A stretch of DNA of 64,000 bases from Nocardiopsis sp. ATB16-24 (GTDB lineage: Bacteria > Actinomycetota > Actinomycetes > Streptosporangiales > Streptosporangiaceae), in the NCBI RefSeq assembly GCF_030271535.1, contig NZ_JASCXJ010000001.1, positions 62,001 through 126,000 on the forward strand, read 5' to 3'. Below are positions 1 through 13,509 of this stretch, piece by piece; the first letter of the stretch is position 1, and the number at the start of each line of letters is the position of its first letter. A model generated the notes under the pieces. It did not search any database. It saw nothing but the letters and a program-made list of their open reading frames with translations, and was not told the origin of the DNA. The position numbers and the translations under genes are program-made.

Positions 1-105
1 CTTGGAGGCCATGGTGACCAGGCTGTACTTGCTGTCGACCAACTCCAGCAGATCGTCGATCGGCGGGTTGGTGATGCCTTCGGCGACGGGCTCGGTACCA
101 GCCAC
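1..105 (-). CDS. rpoZ: RNA polymerase omega subunit, N-terminal part (cut by window edge)
   Basis: Omega helps assemble and stabilise core RNA polymerase. Only the first 35 codons are in the window; the rest lies beyond position 1. The reading frame starts at a GTG (103-105), with a GGGGG tract upstream, and shows the [17 protein letters not shown] stretch typical of actinobacterial RpoZ N-termini. It lies directly downstream of gmk on the same strand, the usual mihF-gmk-rpoZ order. The identification rests on this short motif plus synteny. Confidence 0.85.
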   Translation of the reverse strand, partial: MAGTEPVAEGITNPPIDDLLELVDSKYSLVTMASK

Positions 106-230
106 TTCGAATTACCCCCAGGGACGGCCGCGGAACGGGTGCCGCGGTGCGATGGTCAAGACTACTGGCGCCGCCGGGAGGTCCCCGACCGGGCGCGGCG
201 GACGGCGCGGGCCCGGCGGCCCGGCCGATA

Positions 231-818
231 TCACACCTTGGGCGCGGTGATCAACGCTAGCAGCTTGTCGCACACTTCCCGTACGGCCGTGTTGACGAGC
301 GTGATGTCGAACTCCTTCTCCGCGGCCAGTTCGATCCTGGCCGCCTCCAGTCGACGCTGGATGACCTCCTCGGACTCGGTACCGCGTCCGGTGAGGCGGC
401 GCACCAGTTCCTCCCAGGAGGGAGGGGCCAGGAAGACGTGCAGGGAGTCGGGCATGGACTCGCGGACCTGACGGGCGCCCTGGAGTTCGATCTCCAGCAG
501 GACGGGGACCCCGGCGGCCAGACGCTCCTCCACGGGACGGCGGGGGGTGCCGTAGCGGTTGCCCGCGAACCGGGCCCACTCCAGGAGCTGGCCCTGCTCG
601 ATGAGCCGATCGAACTCCTCGTCGGTGACGAAGTGGTACTGGACCCCCTCCTGCTCACCGGGGCGAGGCCTGCGAGTGGTGACCGATACCGAGAGCCACA
701 CATCGGGGTTCTGGCGGCGTAGGTGGGCGACCACCGTGCTCTTCCCCACACCCGACGGCCCCGAGAGGACGGTCAGCCGCTTCTGGGCGGGGCGGGAGTG
801 GGATACGGGGTCGGGCAT
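231..818 (-). CDS. gmk: Guanylate kinase
   Basis: Phosphorylates GMP to GDP with ATP in purine nucleotide synthesis and salvage, in the cytosol. The protein opens with the P-loop [10 protein letters not shown] and continues with the GMP-binding [13 protein letters not shown] segment and the YHFVTDEEF region, so the whole fold is present at normal length (about 195 residues). I chose the ATG at 816-818; a GTG at 852-854 in the same frame would add 12 residues that are not conserved. It sits between mihF and rpoZ on the same strand. A TATAAA element (969-974, minus strand) could be its own promoter. Confidence 0.95.
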   Translation of the reverse strand: MPDPVSHSRPAQKRLTVLSGPSGVGKSTVVAHLRRQNPDVWLSVSVTTRRPRPGEQEGVQYHFVTDEEFDRLIEQGQLLEWARFAGNRYGTPRRPVEERLAAGVPVLLEIELQGARQVRESMPDSLHVFLAPPSWEELVRRLTGRGTESEEVIQRRLEAARIELAAEKEFDITLVNTAVREVCDKLLALITAPKV

Positions 819-1164
819 GTGTGTTCCAGGCGGTGCTCGGAGCCTGTCCGGCACGGGCTGGGCCGAGGCCCTCGCGTGGCACGCCGGGGAACCGGGTCCG
901 GTCGGGGCGCGGCCGCCGTGCGGGCAGCTGATGTGCGGGATGTCCGCGTACGGTCGCGGAGGACCTCCTTTATACCACCGGGCCGCGGCGCGACGGACGT
1001 TCGTGACCTGGGGCCACTCGTCCGCCGACCGCGGCCCGACCGTGCTTCACCGGGACCTGCCGCCGTCGCGGCCCGCTCCACGCCGCGACTGTGGGGGACA
1101 CGGCGGGCCGGTGCACCGCGTCCGGGTGCTCCTGGCGCTGCTCGGCACAGCGGGTACCGCGGTG
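819..1164. other. Intergenic stretch gmk-mihF
   Basis: No convincing gene. On the minus strand it holds a TATAAA hexamer (969-974) that may be a -10 element for gmk. This is followed immediately by a perfect anti-16S complement, AAGGAGGU (963-970), lying inside the dyad GGAGGACCTCC (958-968). No start codon follows at a useful distance, so it may be a structured leader rather than a ribosome binding site. Confidence 0.5.
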
Positions 1165-1488
1165 CTACTTGGTGAGGTCGCCGAACTCCGCCTCGAGGGC
1201 GGCGCGCTGGTTGGTCCCCAGGCCACGAACACGTCGGGACTCAGCGATGTTGAGCCGCTCCATGATCTGCTTGGCACGGACCTTGCCCACGCCGGGAAGG
1301 GATTCGAGCAGCGCTGAAACCTTCATCTTGCCGATGACGTCGTCTTTGAGGCCGTTCGACAGGACCTCCGACAGCGAGATGCCGCCGTTCTTCAGCTTGT
1401 TCTTCACCTCCGCGCGCTCTTTTCTGGCCTTGGCGGCTTTCTCCAGAGCCGCAGCGCGCTGTTCGGGTGTCAGGGGAGGAAGGGCCAC
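1165..1488 (-). CDS. mihF: Actinobacterial integration host factor MihF
   Basis: Small nucleoid-associated DNA-binding protein of the actinobacterial sIHF/mIHF family, unrelated in fold to proteobacterial IHF. The 107-residue protein has a basic N-terminal helix (KARKERAEVKNKLK). Its C-terminal half carries the helix-two-turns-helix region LESLPGVGKVRAKQIMERLNI followed by RRVRGLG. These features are diagnostic of the family. It heads a mihF-gmk-rpoZ cluster, separated from pyrF by an AT-richer spacer that probably carries its promoter. Known homologues shape the chromosome and affect sporulation and antibiotic production; that role is inferred here. Confidence 0.95.
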   Translation of the reverse strand: MALPPLTPEQRAAALEKAAKARKERAEVKNKLKNGGISLSEVLSNGLKDDVIGKMKVSALLESLPGVGKVRAKQIMERLNIAESRRVRGLGTNQRAALEAEFGDLTK

Positions 1489-1914
1489 GCCGGGTCACCT
1501 CGGATTTCTACTCGTTTACAGAGGGCGGACGCCTGCGCAAGTTAGTAGGTCCGACCCGTGTTAGGCAACGCAAAGTGCCCCTTCAGCGGCTATTTCGTCA
1601 AACTAACTACCTGAAGTAATCATCCGATTGCAGCAAGAGACGAAAATCAGGACCTTGGTCCCGGCTACGTGGCGTGCAAAGCGCGCCACCAGCGGAAGCC
1701 ACCCAGGGGTGACCCGGGTCACTCTCGGCAGCATGTCCGGAGTTTCGGACACGCCCAATTCACGGTGCACGCGATACATAATGGGGGAGTATCCACGTCA
1801 CCGTGATGGTCCGTCCCCGGCCGCACCGTCCCTCGACCGGTGGCGCCCCGCACCGACGAGGAGCGCCCGCCGCCTTGTCCTCCCTCCCCGCGTCGTACGG
1901 GCCACGCACACCCG
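1489..1914. other. Intergenic stretch mihF-pyrF with two dyads
   Basis: No supported gene. Positions 1500-1640 are AT-richer than the surroundings and probably hold the mihF promoter (minus strand). Further on lie a perfect 14-bp palindrome GTGACCCGGGTCAC (1709-1722) and a second dyad TGTCCG-N6-CGGACA (1734-1751). Short open frames here have no homology I recognise and look like chance frames. Confidence 0.5.
1709..1722. promoter_or_regulatory. Perfect 14-bp palindrome, possible operator
   Basis: GTGACCCGGGTCAC is its own reverse complement. It is followed 12 bp later by the dyad TGTCCG-N6-CGGACA. The site lies in the mihF-pyrF spacer, about 220 bp upstream of mihF. The cognate regulator is unknown. 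Confidence 0.35.
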
Positions 1915-2622
1915 CTAGACCCCCGCGGCGGCCCTGCGCACGGCCGCCGCGATGGAGGCGGCGGTCGCGCCGGGATCCGGCGCCCGGGTGATGGGACGGC
2001 CGATGACCAACAGGTCCGCACCGTCCTCCACCGCCCTCTCCGGCGTCGCCACACGCGACTGGTCTCCCTTGTCCGCCCCCGCCGGACGCACGCCCGGCGT
2101 GATGAGGGTGACGTCCGGCCCCACCTCGGCCCTCACCAGGGTCACCTCGTGCGGCGAGCACACCAGGGCACGGGCCCCGGCCTCCACCGCCAGTACCGCC
2201 AGCCGCCGCACCGCGTCCTCGGCCGGACCCGCCAGGCCCACCTGCTCCAGGTCCGTCTCGTCCATGGAGGTGAGGACCGTCACGGCGGCGATCTCGGTGT
2301 CCGGGGCCGCCTCGACCGCGGCCCGGATCATGTCCGCTCCGCCTCCGGCGTGCACGGTGAGGATCGAGGGCCGCAGGCCGGCGACGCTGCGCGCGGCGCC
2401 GGCGACCGTGGCCGGGATGTCGTGCAGTTTCAGGTCCAGGAAGACCCCCACGTCACCGGCCTCGCGCACCGCCTCGACCACCTCGGGCCCATAGCGCAGG
2501 TACAGCTCCAACCCCACCTTGACCGTGCTCACGTGCGGTGCGACCGCCGATGCCCAGGCGACCGCCGTCTGGAGGTCATCGGCGTCGAGGGCGACGGCGA
2601 TGGGCGCGGAGGATGCGGGCAT
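1915..2622 (-). CDS. pyrF: Orotidine 5'-phosphate decarboxylase
   Basis: Last step of UMP synthesis: decarboxylates OMP to UMP in the cytosol. The 235-residue protein begins [14 protein letters not shown] and contains the catalytic signature [14 protein letters not shown] (the D-x-K-x-x-D motif), a [10 protein letters not shown] segment and the phosphate-gripping ITPGVRP and IGRPIT loops. The length is normal for the bacterial family. It is the distal gene of the pyr cluster but is separated from pyrD by about 320 bp, unlike the tightly packed genes before it, so it may have its own promoter. ATG start at 2620-2622. Confidence 0.97.
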   Translation of the reverse strand: MPASSAPIAVALDADDLQTAVAWASAVAPHVSTVKVGLELYLRYGPEVVEAVREAGDVGVFLDLKLHDIPATVAGAARSVAGLRPSILTVHAGGGADMIRAAVEAAPDTEIAAVTVLTSMDETDLEQVGLAGPAEDAVRRLAVLAVEAGARALVCSPHEVTLVRAEVGPDVTLITPGVRPAGADKGDQSRVATPERAVEDGADLLVIGRPITRAPDPGATAASIAAAVRRAAAGV

Positions 2623-2942
2623 GTCGGTGTCTCCAATCGTGTGCGGCCGAGCCCGAAGGCGCGCGCAACGCACGGATGTGCTTACGGACGTGCTTACAAC
2701 GGCATTTGAGGATGCACGTTCGCCGTCATGTGCACGCCACCAAGGTGTGCGGTTCCCCGTGGAGGACCGCTTCATGCGTCCCCCACTGGTCACTTCCCCG
2801 TAACGGCCTTCCAGACGGCCGCAGGCGTGAGCTTCGTCAAAAGGGTCGGGAGGGTGCCCAGTCGCATACGTTCGGCCGCACAGAGCCACCTCAGGGCTGT
2901 TCAGGCCGGTCAGGGCGCTTGTGCGGCGTGCCCCTCCCCCGG
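2623..2942. other. Spacer between pyrD and pyrF with a short tandem repeat
   Basis: No credible gene. It contains two adjacent 12-bp copies, CGGATGTGCTTA (2673-2684) and CGGACGTGCTTA (2685-2696), differing at one base. A weak hairpin, CGGCC/GGCCG, spans 2804-2821. Either could be part of a pyrF leader or an internal terminator. Confidence 0.45.
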
Positions 2943-3884
2943 TCACCCCCCGACTCCCGTGCGGTGGGCCGCTCCCACGACGTCGGAGGCCCGGGAGAGG
3001 CCGCGGGCCTCCACCAGGTCGGTGAACTCCCGGAGCACACGCGCACAGGCCGAGGGGTCGGAGAAGTTGGTCGTGCCGACGGCCACGGCGCTCGCCCCGG
3101 CGGACATGAACTCCAGCACGTCGGCACCGCTGCGGACCCCGCCCATCCCGATGATGGGGATCTCCGGAAGCGCCTCGTGTACGCGATAGACGCAGCCCAC
3201 CGCGAGCGGGCGGATGGCCGGTCCCGACAACCCGCCCATCCCACCGGCCACCGCCGGGCGCAGGGTGCGGGTGTCCACCACCATGCCGCGCAGCGTGTTG
3301 ACCATGGACAGCCCGTCCGCGCGCGCCTCCACGCACGCCTCGGCCAGCTCCACGACGTCGGGGACGTCGACGGCGAGCTTGGCCAGCACCGGCAGGCCGG
3401 AACGGGTGTGGGAGCGCACCGTGCGCACCACCGCCGCGGCCCGGGCGGGATCGTCGGCGAAGTGCCGTCCTGCGGGATCGGCCGGATCGGGACAGGAGAG
3501 GTTGACCTCGATCGCGCTGACCCCGTCCGCCTCCGAGACCCGTCTGGCCAGTTCACCGAACTCCCCCACCCCCGCACCGGCCACGGACACGATCGCCCGC
3601 CCGCCCCTGGAGAGCAACCAGGGCAGATCACGTTGGAGGAAGACGTCCACGCCGGGGCCCTGCATGCCCGTGGTGCTGAGCATCCCGCTGGGCGTCTCGG
3701 CCATGCGCGGGGCGGGCCGTCCCGCGTGAGGTTCCAACATCATCGACTTGGTCGTGACGGCCCCGATCGAGGCGATGTCGAAGAACCGGGCCAGCTCGCG
3801 GCCCGCTCCGGCGCACCCGGCGGCGGTCACCACCGGATTGGGCAGTTCCAGACCGCCCAGCCGGACCCTGAGGTCTGCGTTCAC
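2943..3884 (-). CDS. pyrD: Dihydroorotate dehydrogenase, class 1B catalytic subunit
   Basis: Oxidises dihydroorotate to orotate using FMN. The class 1 active site is visible: EVNLSCPDP with the base Cys131, where class 2 enzymes have Ser, plus the substrate-binding TTKSMM (Lys45) and MQGPGVD region. The neighbouring pyrK gene supplies the FAD/[2Fe-2S] partner, so this is the NAD-linked class 1B type. Many other actinobacteria instead carry the membrane class 2 enzyme. The GTG start (3882-3884) is preceded by a strong GGGAGAAGGGG ribosome binding site. 313 residues. Confidence 0.93.
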   Translation of the reverse strand: MNADLRVRLGGLELPNPVVTAAGCAGAGRELARFFDIASIGAVTTKSMMLEPHAGRPAPRMAETPSGMLSTTGMQGPGVDVFLQRDLPWLLSRGGRAIVSVAGAGVGEFGELARRVSEADGVSAIEVNLSCPDPADPAGRHFADDPARAAAVVRTVRSHTRSGLPVLAKLAVDVPDVVELAEACVEARADGLSMVNTLRGMVVDTRTLRPAVAGGMGGLSGPAIRPLAVGCVYRVHEALPEIPIIGMGGVRSGADVLEFMSAGASAVAVGTTNFSDPSACARVLREFTDLVEARGLSRASDVVGAAHRTGVGG

Positions 3885-3910
3885 TCTTCCCCTTCTCCCA
3901 CAACCCGGTC

Positions 3911-4810
3911 TCAGGCGATGTCGCGGGCCGACTCGGCCGCGCGCGCGGCACTGGAGCCCTTCCAACCGGGGGCTCCCAGAGCGTCGAAGGGGATGGTGCC
4001 CACGTCGTCGAAGCGCACCTGTTCACCCCGGAACACCGGGCCGTCCACGCATGAGCGCACCATACGGGTGATACCGTCCTCCCCCACCACCGGGATGACG
4101 CAGGTCATGCAGATCCCGGTGCCACAGGCCATCGTCTCCTCCACGGCGACCTGGACGGGGATACCGTGAGCGCTCGCCACCGCGGTGACCGCGCGCAGCA
4201 TGGGCATGGGTCCGCACGCGTAGACGGCGTCGGTGCGGCACTCCTCGATCACCCGGCCCAGAACGTCGGTGACCCGGCCCCGGGTACCGAAGGAACCGTC
4301 GTCGGTGGTGAAGGTCGCCGTCTCGGCGACCCTGCGGGCGGTGATGGCGCTGAACACCCCGTCGGCGGAGGCGGCGCCCAGCACGAAGTCGACTCGGCAT
4401 CCGCGCCTGCGCAGCGACTGGGCCAACGGGAACAGCGGGGCGCTTCCCGATCCCCCGCCCACCAGAACGCAGTTGACCGGGTCGCGCGGCAGGGGGAAGG
4501 GACGCCCCAGGGGACCGACCACGTCCAACAGATCCCGCGGCCTCCTCTCCGCCAACCAGGCGGTCCCGCCACCGCGCACCGAGAACAGGAACTCGACGGT
4601 GCCGCCGTAGTCGGGTTTGACGTCGTGGATGGCGAAGGGGCGTCGCAGCAGCGTGCTGGAGTGGTCGCCGCCGACCGCCACCGACACGAACTGTCCTGAG
4701 CGGAAGCGTTCGACGATGCCCGGGGCGACCACGGTGATGGCGTAGTAGGCGTCCACCCTGCGCACGTTCAGCACGGGGCACCGGGCCTGCACCGGTCCGT
4801 TGTCGCTCAT
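3911..4810 (-). CDS. pyrK: Dihydroorotate dehydrogenase electron transfer subunit
   Basis: Passes electrons from the PyrD FMN through a [2Fe-2S] cluster and FAD to NAD+. The 299-residue protein has an N-terminal FAD-binding barrel (RSGQFVSV, LLRRPFAIHD), an NAD-binding domain beginning VLVGGGSGSAPLFPLA, and a C-terminal cluster site with Cys229, Cys234, Cys237 and Cys254. That is the standard PyrK layout. It lies just upstream of pyrD on the same strand with a 26-bp gap. The ATG at 4808-4810 lacks a clear ribosome binding site; a longer in-frame extension exists but is not conserved in character. Confidence 0.93.
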   Translation of the reverse strand: MSDNGPVQARCPVLNVRRVDAYYAITVVAPGIVERFRSGQFVSVAVGGDHSSTLLRRPFAIHDVKPDYGGTVEFLFSVRGGGTAWLAERRPRDLLDVVGPLGRPFPLPRDPVNCVLVGGGSGSAPLFPLAQSLRRRGCRVDFVLGAASADGVFSAITARRVAETATFTTDDGSFGTRGRVTDVLGRVIEECRTDAVYACGPMPMLRAVTAVASAHGIPVQVAVEETMACGTGICMTCVIPVVGEDGITRMVRSCVDGPVFRGEQVRFDDVGTIPFDALGAPGWKGSSAARAAESARDIA

Positions 4811-4952
4811 CAGGTCGTGGCGTCGGCGCGCTCGGTACCTGCGGACCGGGGCGCCGGCGCCGCCCTCCCCCCTGTGGAATTCCTGGTTGCCCTGTCCGAC
4901 AACCGTATCGGCGGAGCGCCGCGGACACACACCGTCCGCGACGCCCAGCGCC

Positions 4953-8258
<3,306 letters not shown>

Positions 8259-8274
8259 GCTCTTGTTCCTTTGA

Positions 8275-9465
8275 CTACTTGGCAGCCGGAGCGGGCTGGG
8301 CGGACATCAGGTCGACGAACGCGTCGAAGAGATCGGCGGCGTCGTGGGGGCCCGCGGCGGCCTCCGGGTGGAACTGGACGCTGAAGGCGGGGCGCTCCAG
8401 CAGCCGCAGGCCCTCGACGACCTGGTCGTTGAGTCCCACGTGGCTGACCTCGGCCCGACCGTAGGGGGTGTCGAAGGGCTCGCCGATCGGGGCGTCCACG
8501 GCGAAGCCGTGGTTCTGGCTGGTGATGGCGACCTTGCCGGTGCGGGTGTCGAGCACCGGCTGGTTCACGCCCCGGTGACCGAAGGTCAGCTTGTAGGTGC
8601 CAAGCCCCAGTGCCCGTCCCAGGATCTGGTTGCCGAAGCAGATGCCGAAGAAGGGCTTGCCCGCCTCCAGGACACCGCGCACGGCGGCGACGGGGCCGTC
8701 CGCGGCGGCGGGGTCGCCGGGACCGTTGCTGAAGAAGACACCGTCGGGGTCGAGGGCGAGGATGTCCTCGGCGGTGGCGGTGGAGGGCAGCACGGTGACG
8801 CGGCAACCGCGCTCGGTCAGGCGCTGGGGGGTCATGGACTTGATCCCCAGGTCGACGGCGACGACGTGGAGGCGGGCCTCCACCCCCTCGGGGGGCGACA
8901 CCTCGTAGGCCCTGCCCGTGCTGACCTCCCCGGCCAGGTCGGCGCCGGCCATGGGGGGCTGCTGCCGCACACGGGACAACAACGCCTCGGGGGCCGTCTC
9001 GGTGGTGCTGATGGCGGCGCGCATGACGCCCTTGTCACGCAGATGCCGGGTGAGGGCGCGGGTGCCGGTCAGGGCGATCCCGACCACGCCCTGCTTGCGC
9101 AGCTCCTCGTCGAGGGTGCCTCGGGCACGCCAGCTGGAGGAGATGCGGGCGGGTTCACGGACGACGTATCCGGCCACCCAGATACGTCCGGACTCGGGGT
9201 CGTCGTCGTTGATGCCGGTGTTCCCGATGTGGGGAGCCGTCATCGCCACGATCTGACGATGGTAGGAGGGGTCGGTGAGGGTCTCCTGGTAGCCGGTCAT
9301 CCCGGTGTTGAAGACGATCTCCCCGAAGGTCTCGCCCGTGGCGCCGAAGGAGCGCCCGTGGAAGACACGACCGTCCTCGAGTACCAGAATCGCCGATCCG
9401 TGCTCGGACACGCTTTCCCCCTCCTCGGTGCCCGGGCTGGCCTGGGCGTTCACTGTCGTGCTCAC
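8275..9465 (-). CDS. carA: Carbamoyl-phosphate synthase small (glutaminase) subunit
   Basis: Class I glutamine amidotransferase that releases ammonia for CarB. An N-terminal CPSase domain is followed by the glutaminase domain with nucleophile Cys276 in FFGICFGNQ and His366/Glu368 in VQFHPEA. The GTG at 9463-9465 overlaps the pyrC stop as GTGA, and the GAGGGGAAG upstream is a good ribosome binding site. A second GTG at 9409-9411 also has a strong site (GGAGGGGG) and would give a length closer to relatives, so the exact start is open. The small gene found between carA and pyrC in Streptomyces is absent here. Confidence 0.97.
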   Translation of the reverse strand: MSTTVNAQASPGTEEGESVSEHGSAILVLEDGRVFHGRSFGATGETFGEIVFNTGMTGYQETLTDPSYHRQIVAMTAPHIGNTGINDDDPESGRIWVAGYVVREPARISSSWRARGTLDEELRKQGVVGIALTGTRALTRHLRDKGVMRAAISTTETAPEALLSRVRQQPPMAGADLAGEVSTGRAYEVSPPEGVEARLHVVAVDLGIKSMTPQRLTERGCRVTVLPSTATAEDILALDPDGVFFSNGPGDPAAADGPVAAVRGVLEAGKPFFGICFGNQILGRALGLGTYKLTFGHRGVNQPVLDTRTGKVAITSQNHGFAVDAPIGEPFDTPYGRAEVSHVGLNDQVVEGLRLLERPAFSVQFHPEAAAGPHDAADLFDAFVDLMSAQPAPAAK

Positions 9466-10763
9466 TGGATCTTCCCCTCAAGGACGGTCGGGGCGCCGCG
9501 CAGGAACGTGGCGCGCACCCGGCCGGGCAGGGTCATGCCCTGGAAAGGGGTGTTGCTGCTCTTGGTGACCATGGAGGCCCCGTCGACCTCCAAGGGCGCG
9601 GCCGGGTCGTACAGGACGACGTTGGCCGGCTCTCCGACCCCCAGGCCGCGGCCGTGGTCGTGGACACGGCCGATGCGGGCCGGTGCCGAGGACATGCGGT
9701 CGGCGACGTCCTCCCAGGTGAGAAGTCCGGTGTCGACCATGGTGTGCTGCACGACGGCCAAGGCGGTCTCCAGCCCGACCATTCCCATGGCGGCGGTGGA
9801 CCATTCGGTCTCCTTGGCCTCCGCTGGGTGGGGCGCGTGGTCGGTGGCGACGATGTCGATCGTGCCGTCGGCCAGGCCCTCACGTAGTGCCCGCACGTCC
9901 TCCGCGGTGCGCAGGGGCGGGTTGACCTTGTAGATCGGGTCGTAGCTCTCCACCAGTTCGTCGGTCAGGAGCAGGTGGTGCGGGGTGACCTCGGCGGTGA
10001 CGTCGCAGCCACGGGCCTTGGCCCAGCGGATGATGTCGACCGAGCCCTTGGTGGAGACGTGGCACACGTGTAGACGCGAACCCACGTGCTGGGCGAGCAG
10101 ACAGTCCCGGGCGATGATCGCCTCCTCGGCGACCGCGGGCCAGCCGGGCAGCCCGAGCCGGTCGGAGACGCATCCCTCGTTCATCTGGGCGCCCTCGGTC
10201 AGGCGCGGCTCCTGCGCGTGCTGGGCGACGACGCCGTCGAAGGCCTTGACGTACTCCAGGGCGCGGCGCATCAGCAGGGCGTCGGAGACGCAGACGCCGT
10301 CGTCGGAGAAGACGCGTACCCCCGCGGCGGATTCGGCCATGGCCCCGATCTCGGCGAGCCGCCGCCCGCCGAGGCCGACGGTGACGGCGCCGACGGGACG
10401 TACGTCGCAGTATCCGGCCTCGCGTCCGAGTCGCCAGACCTGTTCGACGACGCCCGCGGTGTCGGCGACGGGGTCGGTGTTGGCCATGGCGTGGACCGCG
10501 GTGTAACCGCCCATGGCGGCGGAACGGGAGCCGCTGGCGACGGTCTCCGCGTCCTCGCGGCCCGGTTCGCGCAGGTGGGTGTGCAGGTCCACCAGTCCGG
10601 GCAGGGCGATCAGGCCGGTGGCGTCGACGACCCGAGCGCCCTCGGGGGCGTCGAGTCCCCGCCCGGTCCCGGCGATGACGCCGTCGGCGAGGAGCAGGTC
10701 GACGGGGTCGCCGCCCATGGGGCGGGCGCCGCGGATCAGGTGTGGTGCGTTGGTGTCGGACAT
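9462..10763 (-). CDS. pyrC: Dihydroorotase
   Basis: Zinc amidohydrolase that cyclises N-carbamoyl-aspartate to dihydroorotate. The metal-binding motif [10 protein letters not shown] lies at about residues 59-68. Further metal ligands appear in VCHVSTKG and [10 protein letters not shown], and the catalytic Asp in IVATDHAPH (about 304-312). The 433-residue length fits the class I, multidomain-like PyrC of Gram-positives. The ATG at 10761-10763 follows a GAGGAAA site. Its stop overlaps the carA start, which implies translational coupling. Confidence 0.97.
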   Translation of the reverse strand: MSDTNAPHLIRGARPMGGDPVDLLLADGVIAGTGRGLDAPEGARVVDATGLIALPGLVDLHTHLREPGREDAETVASGSRSAAMGGYTAVHAMANTDPVADTAGVVEQVWRLGREAGYCDVRPVGAVTVGLGGRRLAEIGAMAESAAGVRVFSDDGVCVSDALLMRRALEYVKAFDGVVAQHAQEPRLTEGAQMNEGCVSDRLGLPGWPAVAEEAIIARDCLLAQHVGSRLHVCHVSTKGSVDIIRWAKARGCDVTAEVTPHHLLLTDELVESYDPIYKVNPPLRTAEDVRALREGLADGTIDIVATDHAPHPAEAKETEWSTAAMGMVGLETALAVVQHTMVDTGLLTWEDVADRMSSAPARIGRVHDHGRGLGVGEPANVVLYDPAAPLEVDGASMVTKSSNTPFQGMTLPGRVRATFLRGAPTVLEGKIQ

Positions 10764-10855
10764 CGCGGTGCTTGTTTCCTCGTGACTTTCTGGAAGGGGA
10801 GAGGTCGCGCCGGGCGCCGGGCCGTCCACCCGGCACCCGTGGGAGCGCGGTGTCC

Positions 10856-11763
10856 TCAGGAGCCGCTGAGCAGCAGGTAGAGCACGGCCATGCGCAGGCT
10901 GACACCGTTGGCGACCTGCTCGGTGACCGTGCACCGGGGCGAGTCCGCCACCTCCGCGGAGATCTCCATACCGCGGACCATGGGTCCGGGGTGCATGACG
11001 ATGGCGTCCTCTGGCATGCGGGCCAGGCGTTCTGCGTCCAACCCGTAGTTGCGGCTGTACTCGCGTGTGGAGGGGAAGAAGGACTCGTGCATGCGTTCGG
11101 CCTGCACACGCAGCATCATGACCACGTCGGCCTTGGGCAGGACCGTGTCGAGGTCGTAGGAGACCTCGCACGGCCAGGTGTGCACCGAGACCGGCAGCAG
11201 GGTGGGCGGCGCGACCAGGGTGACGTGCGCGCCCAGGGTGGTGAGCAGCAGCACGTTGGAACGTGCGACACGGCTGTGCAGGATGTCGCCGACGACGGCC
11301 ACGCGCAGTCCTTCGAGCCTGCCGAGGCGCGAACGCATGGTGAAGGCGTCCAGCAGTGCCTGTGTGGGGTGTTCATGGGTACCGTCGCCGGCGTTGAGCA
11401 CCGAGCCGTCGACCCAGTTGGCGAGGCGGTGGGCGGCTCCGGAGGCGCTGTGACGGATGACGACGCCGTCGGCGCCCATGGCCTGTAGCGTCAGCGCGGT
11501 GTCCTTGAGGCTCTCGCCCTTGGAGACGCTGGAGCCCTTGGCGGAGAAGTTGATGACGTCCGCGGACAGGCGTTTGGCCGCCAGTTCGAAGGATGTGCGG
11601 GTGCGGGTGGAGTCCTCGTAGAAGAGGTTGACCACGGTGCGTCCGCGCAGGGTGGGCAGCTTCTTGACGGAGCGGTCGCCGACCTGTGCGAGTTCGGTCG
11701 CGGTGTCCAGGATGAGGGTGGCCTCGTCGCGACTCAGATCACCGGTGGAGAGCAGGTGGCGCA

Positions 11764-11764
<1 letters not shown>
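10856..11764 (-). CDS. pyrB: Aspartate carbamoyltransferase catalytic subunit
   Basis: Condenses carbamoyl phosphate with aspartate, the committed pyrimidine step. The 302-residue protein contains the carbamoyl phosphate loop [13 protein letters not shown] (about residues 48-60), the KGESLKDT loop and [10 protein letters not shown], all hallmarks of the family. No regulatory pyrI gene accompanies it, so control is expected at the level of PyrR. Its ATG overlaps the pyrR stop codon by one base (TGATG), a typical coupled junction. The ribosome binding region is formed by the last codons of pyrR, just outside the 54-bp repeat. Confidence 0.98.
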
Positions 11765-12528
<764 letters not shown>

Positions 12529-12608
12529 TCGTTAAAGGATGTCGATCGCATCCACGCTACCAGCGGTTACTCGGACCGCCTGAGGGCGGCCGACGAACCT
12601 CACCCACG

Positions 12609-12628
12609 AATGTGACTCTGGTCACATT
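12609..12628. promoter_or_regulatory. Perfect CRP/FNR-type dyad TGTGA-N6-TCACA
   Basis: AATGTGAC-TCTG-GTCACATT has perfect 8-bp arms, and its core TGTGA-CTCTGG-TCACA matches the classical CRP consensus exactly. It lies about 115 bp upstream of pyrR and about 365 bp upstream of bldD. An actinobacterial Crp-family regulator is a reasonable candidate, but none is encoded in this window. Confidence 0.5.
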
Positions 12629-12832
12629 CTGGGCGGCCATGCGTCCGACTGAAAACGGGGGCGTCACCACCGACCAGGCCTCACGGCAAAAGGGGCGAAG
12701 CGTGAAACTCCCTATGGGATCGGGCTTTTCGCGTCAGAGTGACGCACGACTCGTCCTGATCGGTCCAGAGATGAGAGGTGTCTCACTTACGCACGGTTTG
12801 GCCACTGATTAGTCGCGTTTCGTACCAACGGC

Positions 12833-12861
12833 TTGACCTGGGAGGCAGACCCCCCTACCGT
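12833..12861 (+). promoter_or_regulatory. Probable sigma-70-type promoter of bldD
   Basis: TTGACC (12833-12838), a 17-bp spacer and TACCGT (12856-12861) form a good principal-sigma-factor promoter. It lies about 130 bp upstream of the bldD start and is the best match in the spacer. Confidence 0.55.
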
Positions 12862-12992
12862 CACTGTCTGTAACCACTGCCGGGTGGGGTTGCATCCCGT
12901 GACCATCCGCTGGACCGCCCAGGCGGCCCGCCGAGTACGAGCGGACGTCTCCCCCACCACGCCAGCCACCGTCACGGCCGGGAGCGCAAAAG

Positions 12993-13487
12993 ATGCCATC
13001 CGAATACGCCAAGTCCCTCGGTGCGCGACTGCGTGCCATCCGCACCCAGCAGGGTCTGTCCCTGCACGGGGTGGAAGAGAAGTCCCACGGACGCTGGAAG
13101 GCCGTCGTGGTCGGCTCCTATGAGCGTGGCGACCGCGCCGTCACCGTCCAGAAGCTCGCCGACCTGGCCGACTTCTACGGCGTCCCGATGTCGGAACTGC
13201 TGCCCGGAGGCGCCGCGCCCGCACCGTTGGGCCCCACGCCCAAACTGGTCATCGACCTGGAGCGCATGCAACAGCTGCCGCAGGAGAAGGCCGGGCCGCT
13301 GTCGCGCTACGTGGCCACGATTCAGAGCCAGCGCGGCGACTACAACGGGCGCGTGCTGTCCATACGCCAGGAGGACCTGCGCTCACTCGCGGTCATATAC
13401 GACAAGTCGCCTGGCGACCTGACCGAGGAGCTCATCAACTGGGGCGTCCTCGACCCTGAGGCCCGTCGCGCGGTCGACGCCTTCTAG
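12993..13487 (+). CDS. bldD: Developmental master regulator BldD
   Basis: Transcription factor that represses sporulation genes during vegetative growth when dimerised by tetrameric c-di-GMP. An N-terminal XRE-type helix-turn-helix (about residues 8-70, LRAIRTQQGLSLHGVEEKS ... YERGDRAVTVQKLADLADFY) is followed by the C-terminal ligand domain. Both c-di-GMP signature elements are intact and at the Streptomyces numbering: R114-G115-D116 and R125-Q126-E127-D128. This implies a sporulating or filamentous host that uses c-di-GMP. It lies divergent from the pyr operon, as in Streptomyces, and ends at a strong hairpin terminator. Confidence 0.97.
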   Translation: MPSEYAKSLGARLRAIRTQQGLSLHGVEEKSHGRWKAVVVGSYERGDRAVTVQKLADLADFYGVPMSELLPGGAAPAPLGPTPKLVIDLERMQQLPQEKAGPLSRYVATIQSQRGDYNGRVLSIRQEDLRSLAVIYDKSPGDLTEELINWGVLDPEARRAVDAF

Positions 13488-13509
13488 GGACGACACACGA
13501 TCTTCGCCT

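Larger units (their letters stand above)
12529..12992. other. Divergent control region between pyrR and bldD
   Basis: No supported gene in about 460 bp. It contains a CRP-type dyad (12609-12628) nearer to pyrR and a good housekeeping promoter for bldD (12833-12861). Short frames on both strands lack family features. Confidence 0.6.

Noticed and set aside
3214-3729. Frames antisense to pyrD
   Set aside because: Low-complexity Ser/Thr/Pro/Ala products of reading GC-rich coding DNA in reverse.
12609-12628. BldD autoregulatory box in the pyrR-bldD spacer
   Set aside because: The left half fits the BldD half-site, but the dyad centre and right half do not match; the CRP-type consensus fits exactly instead.
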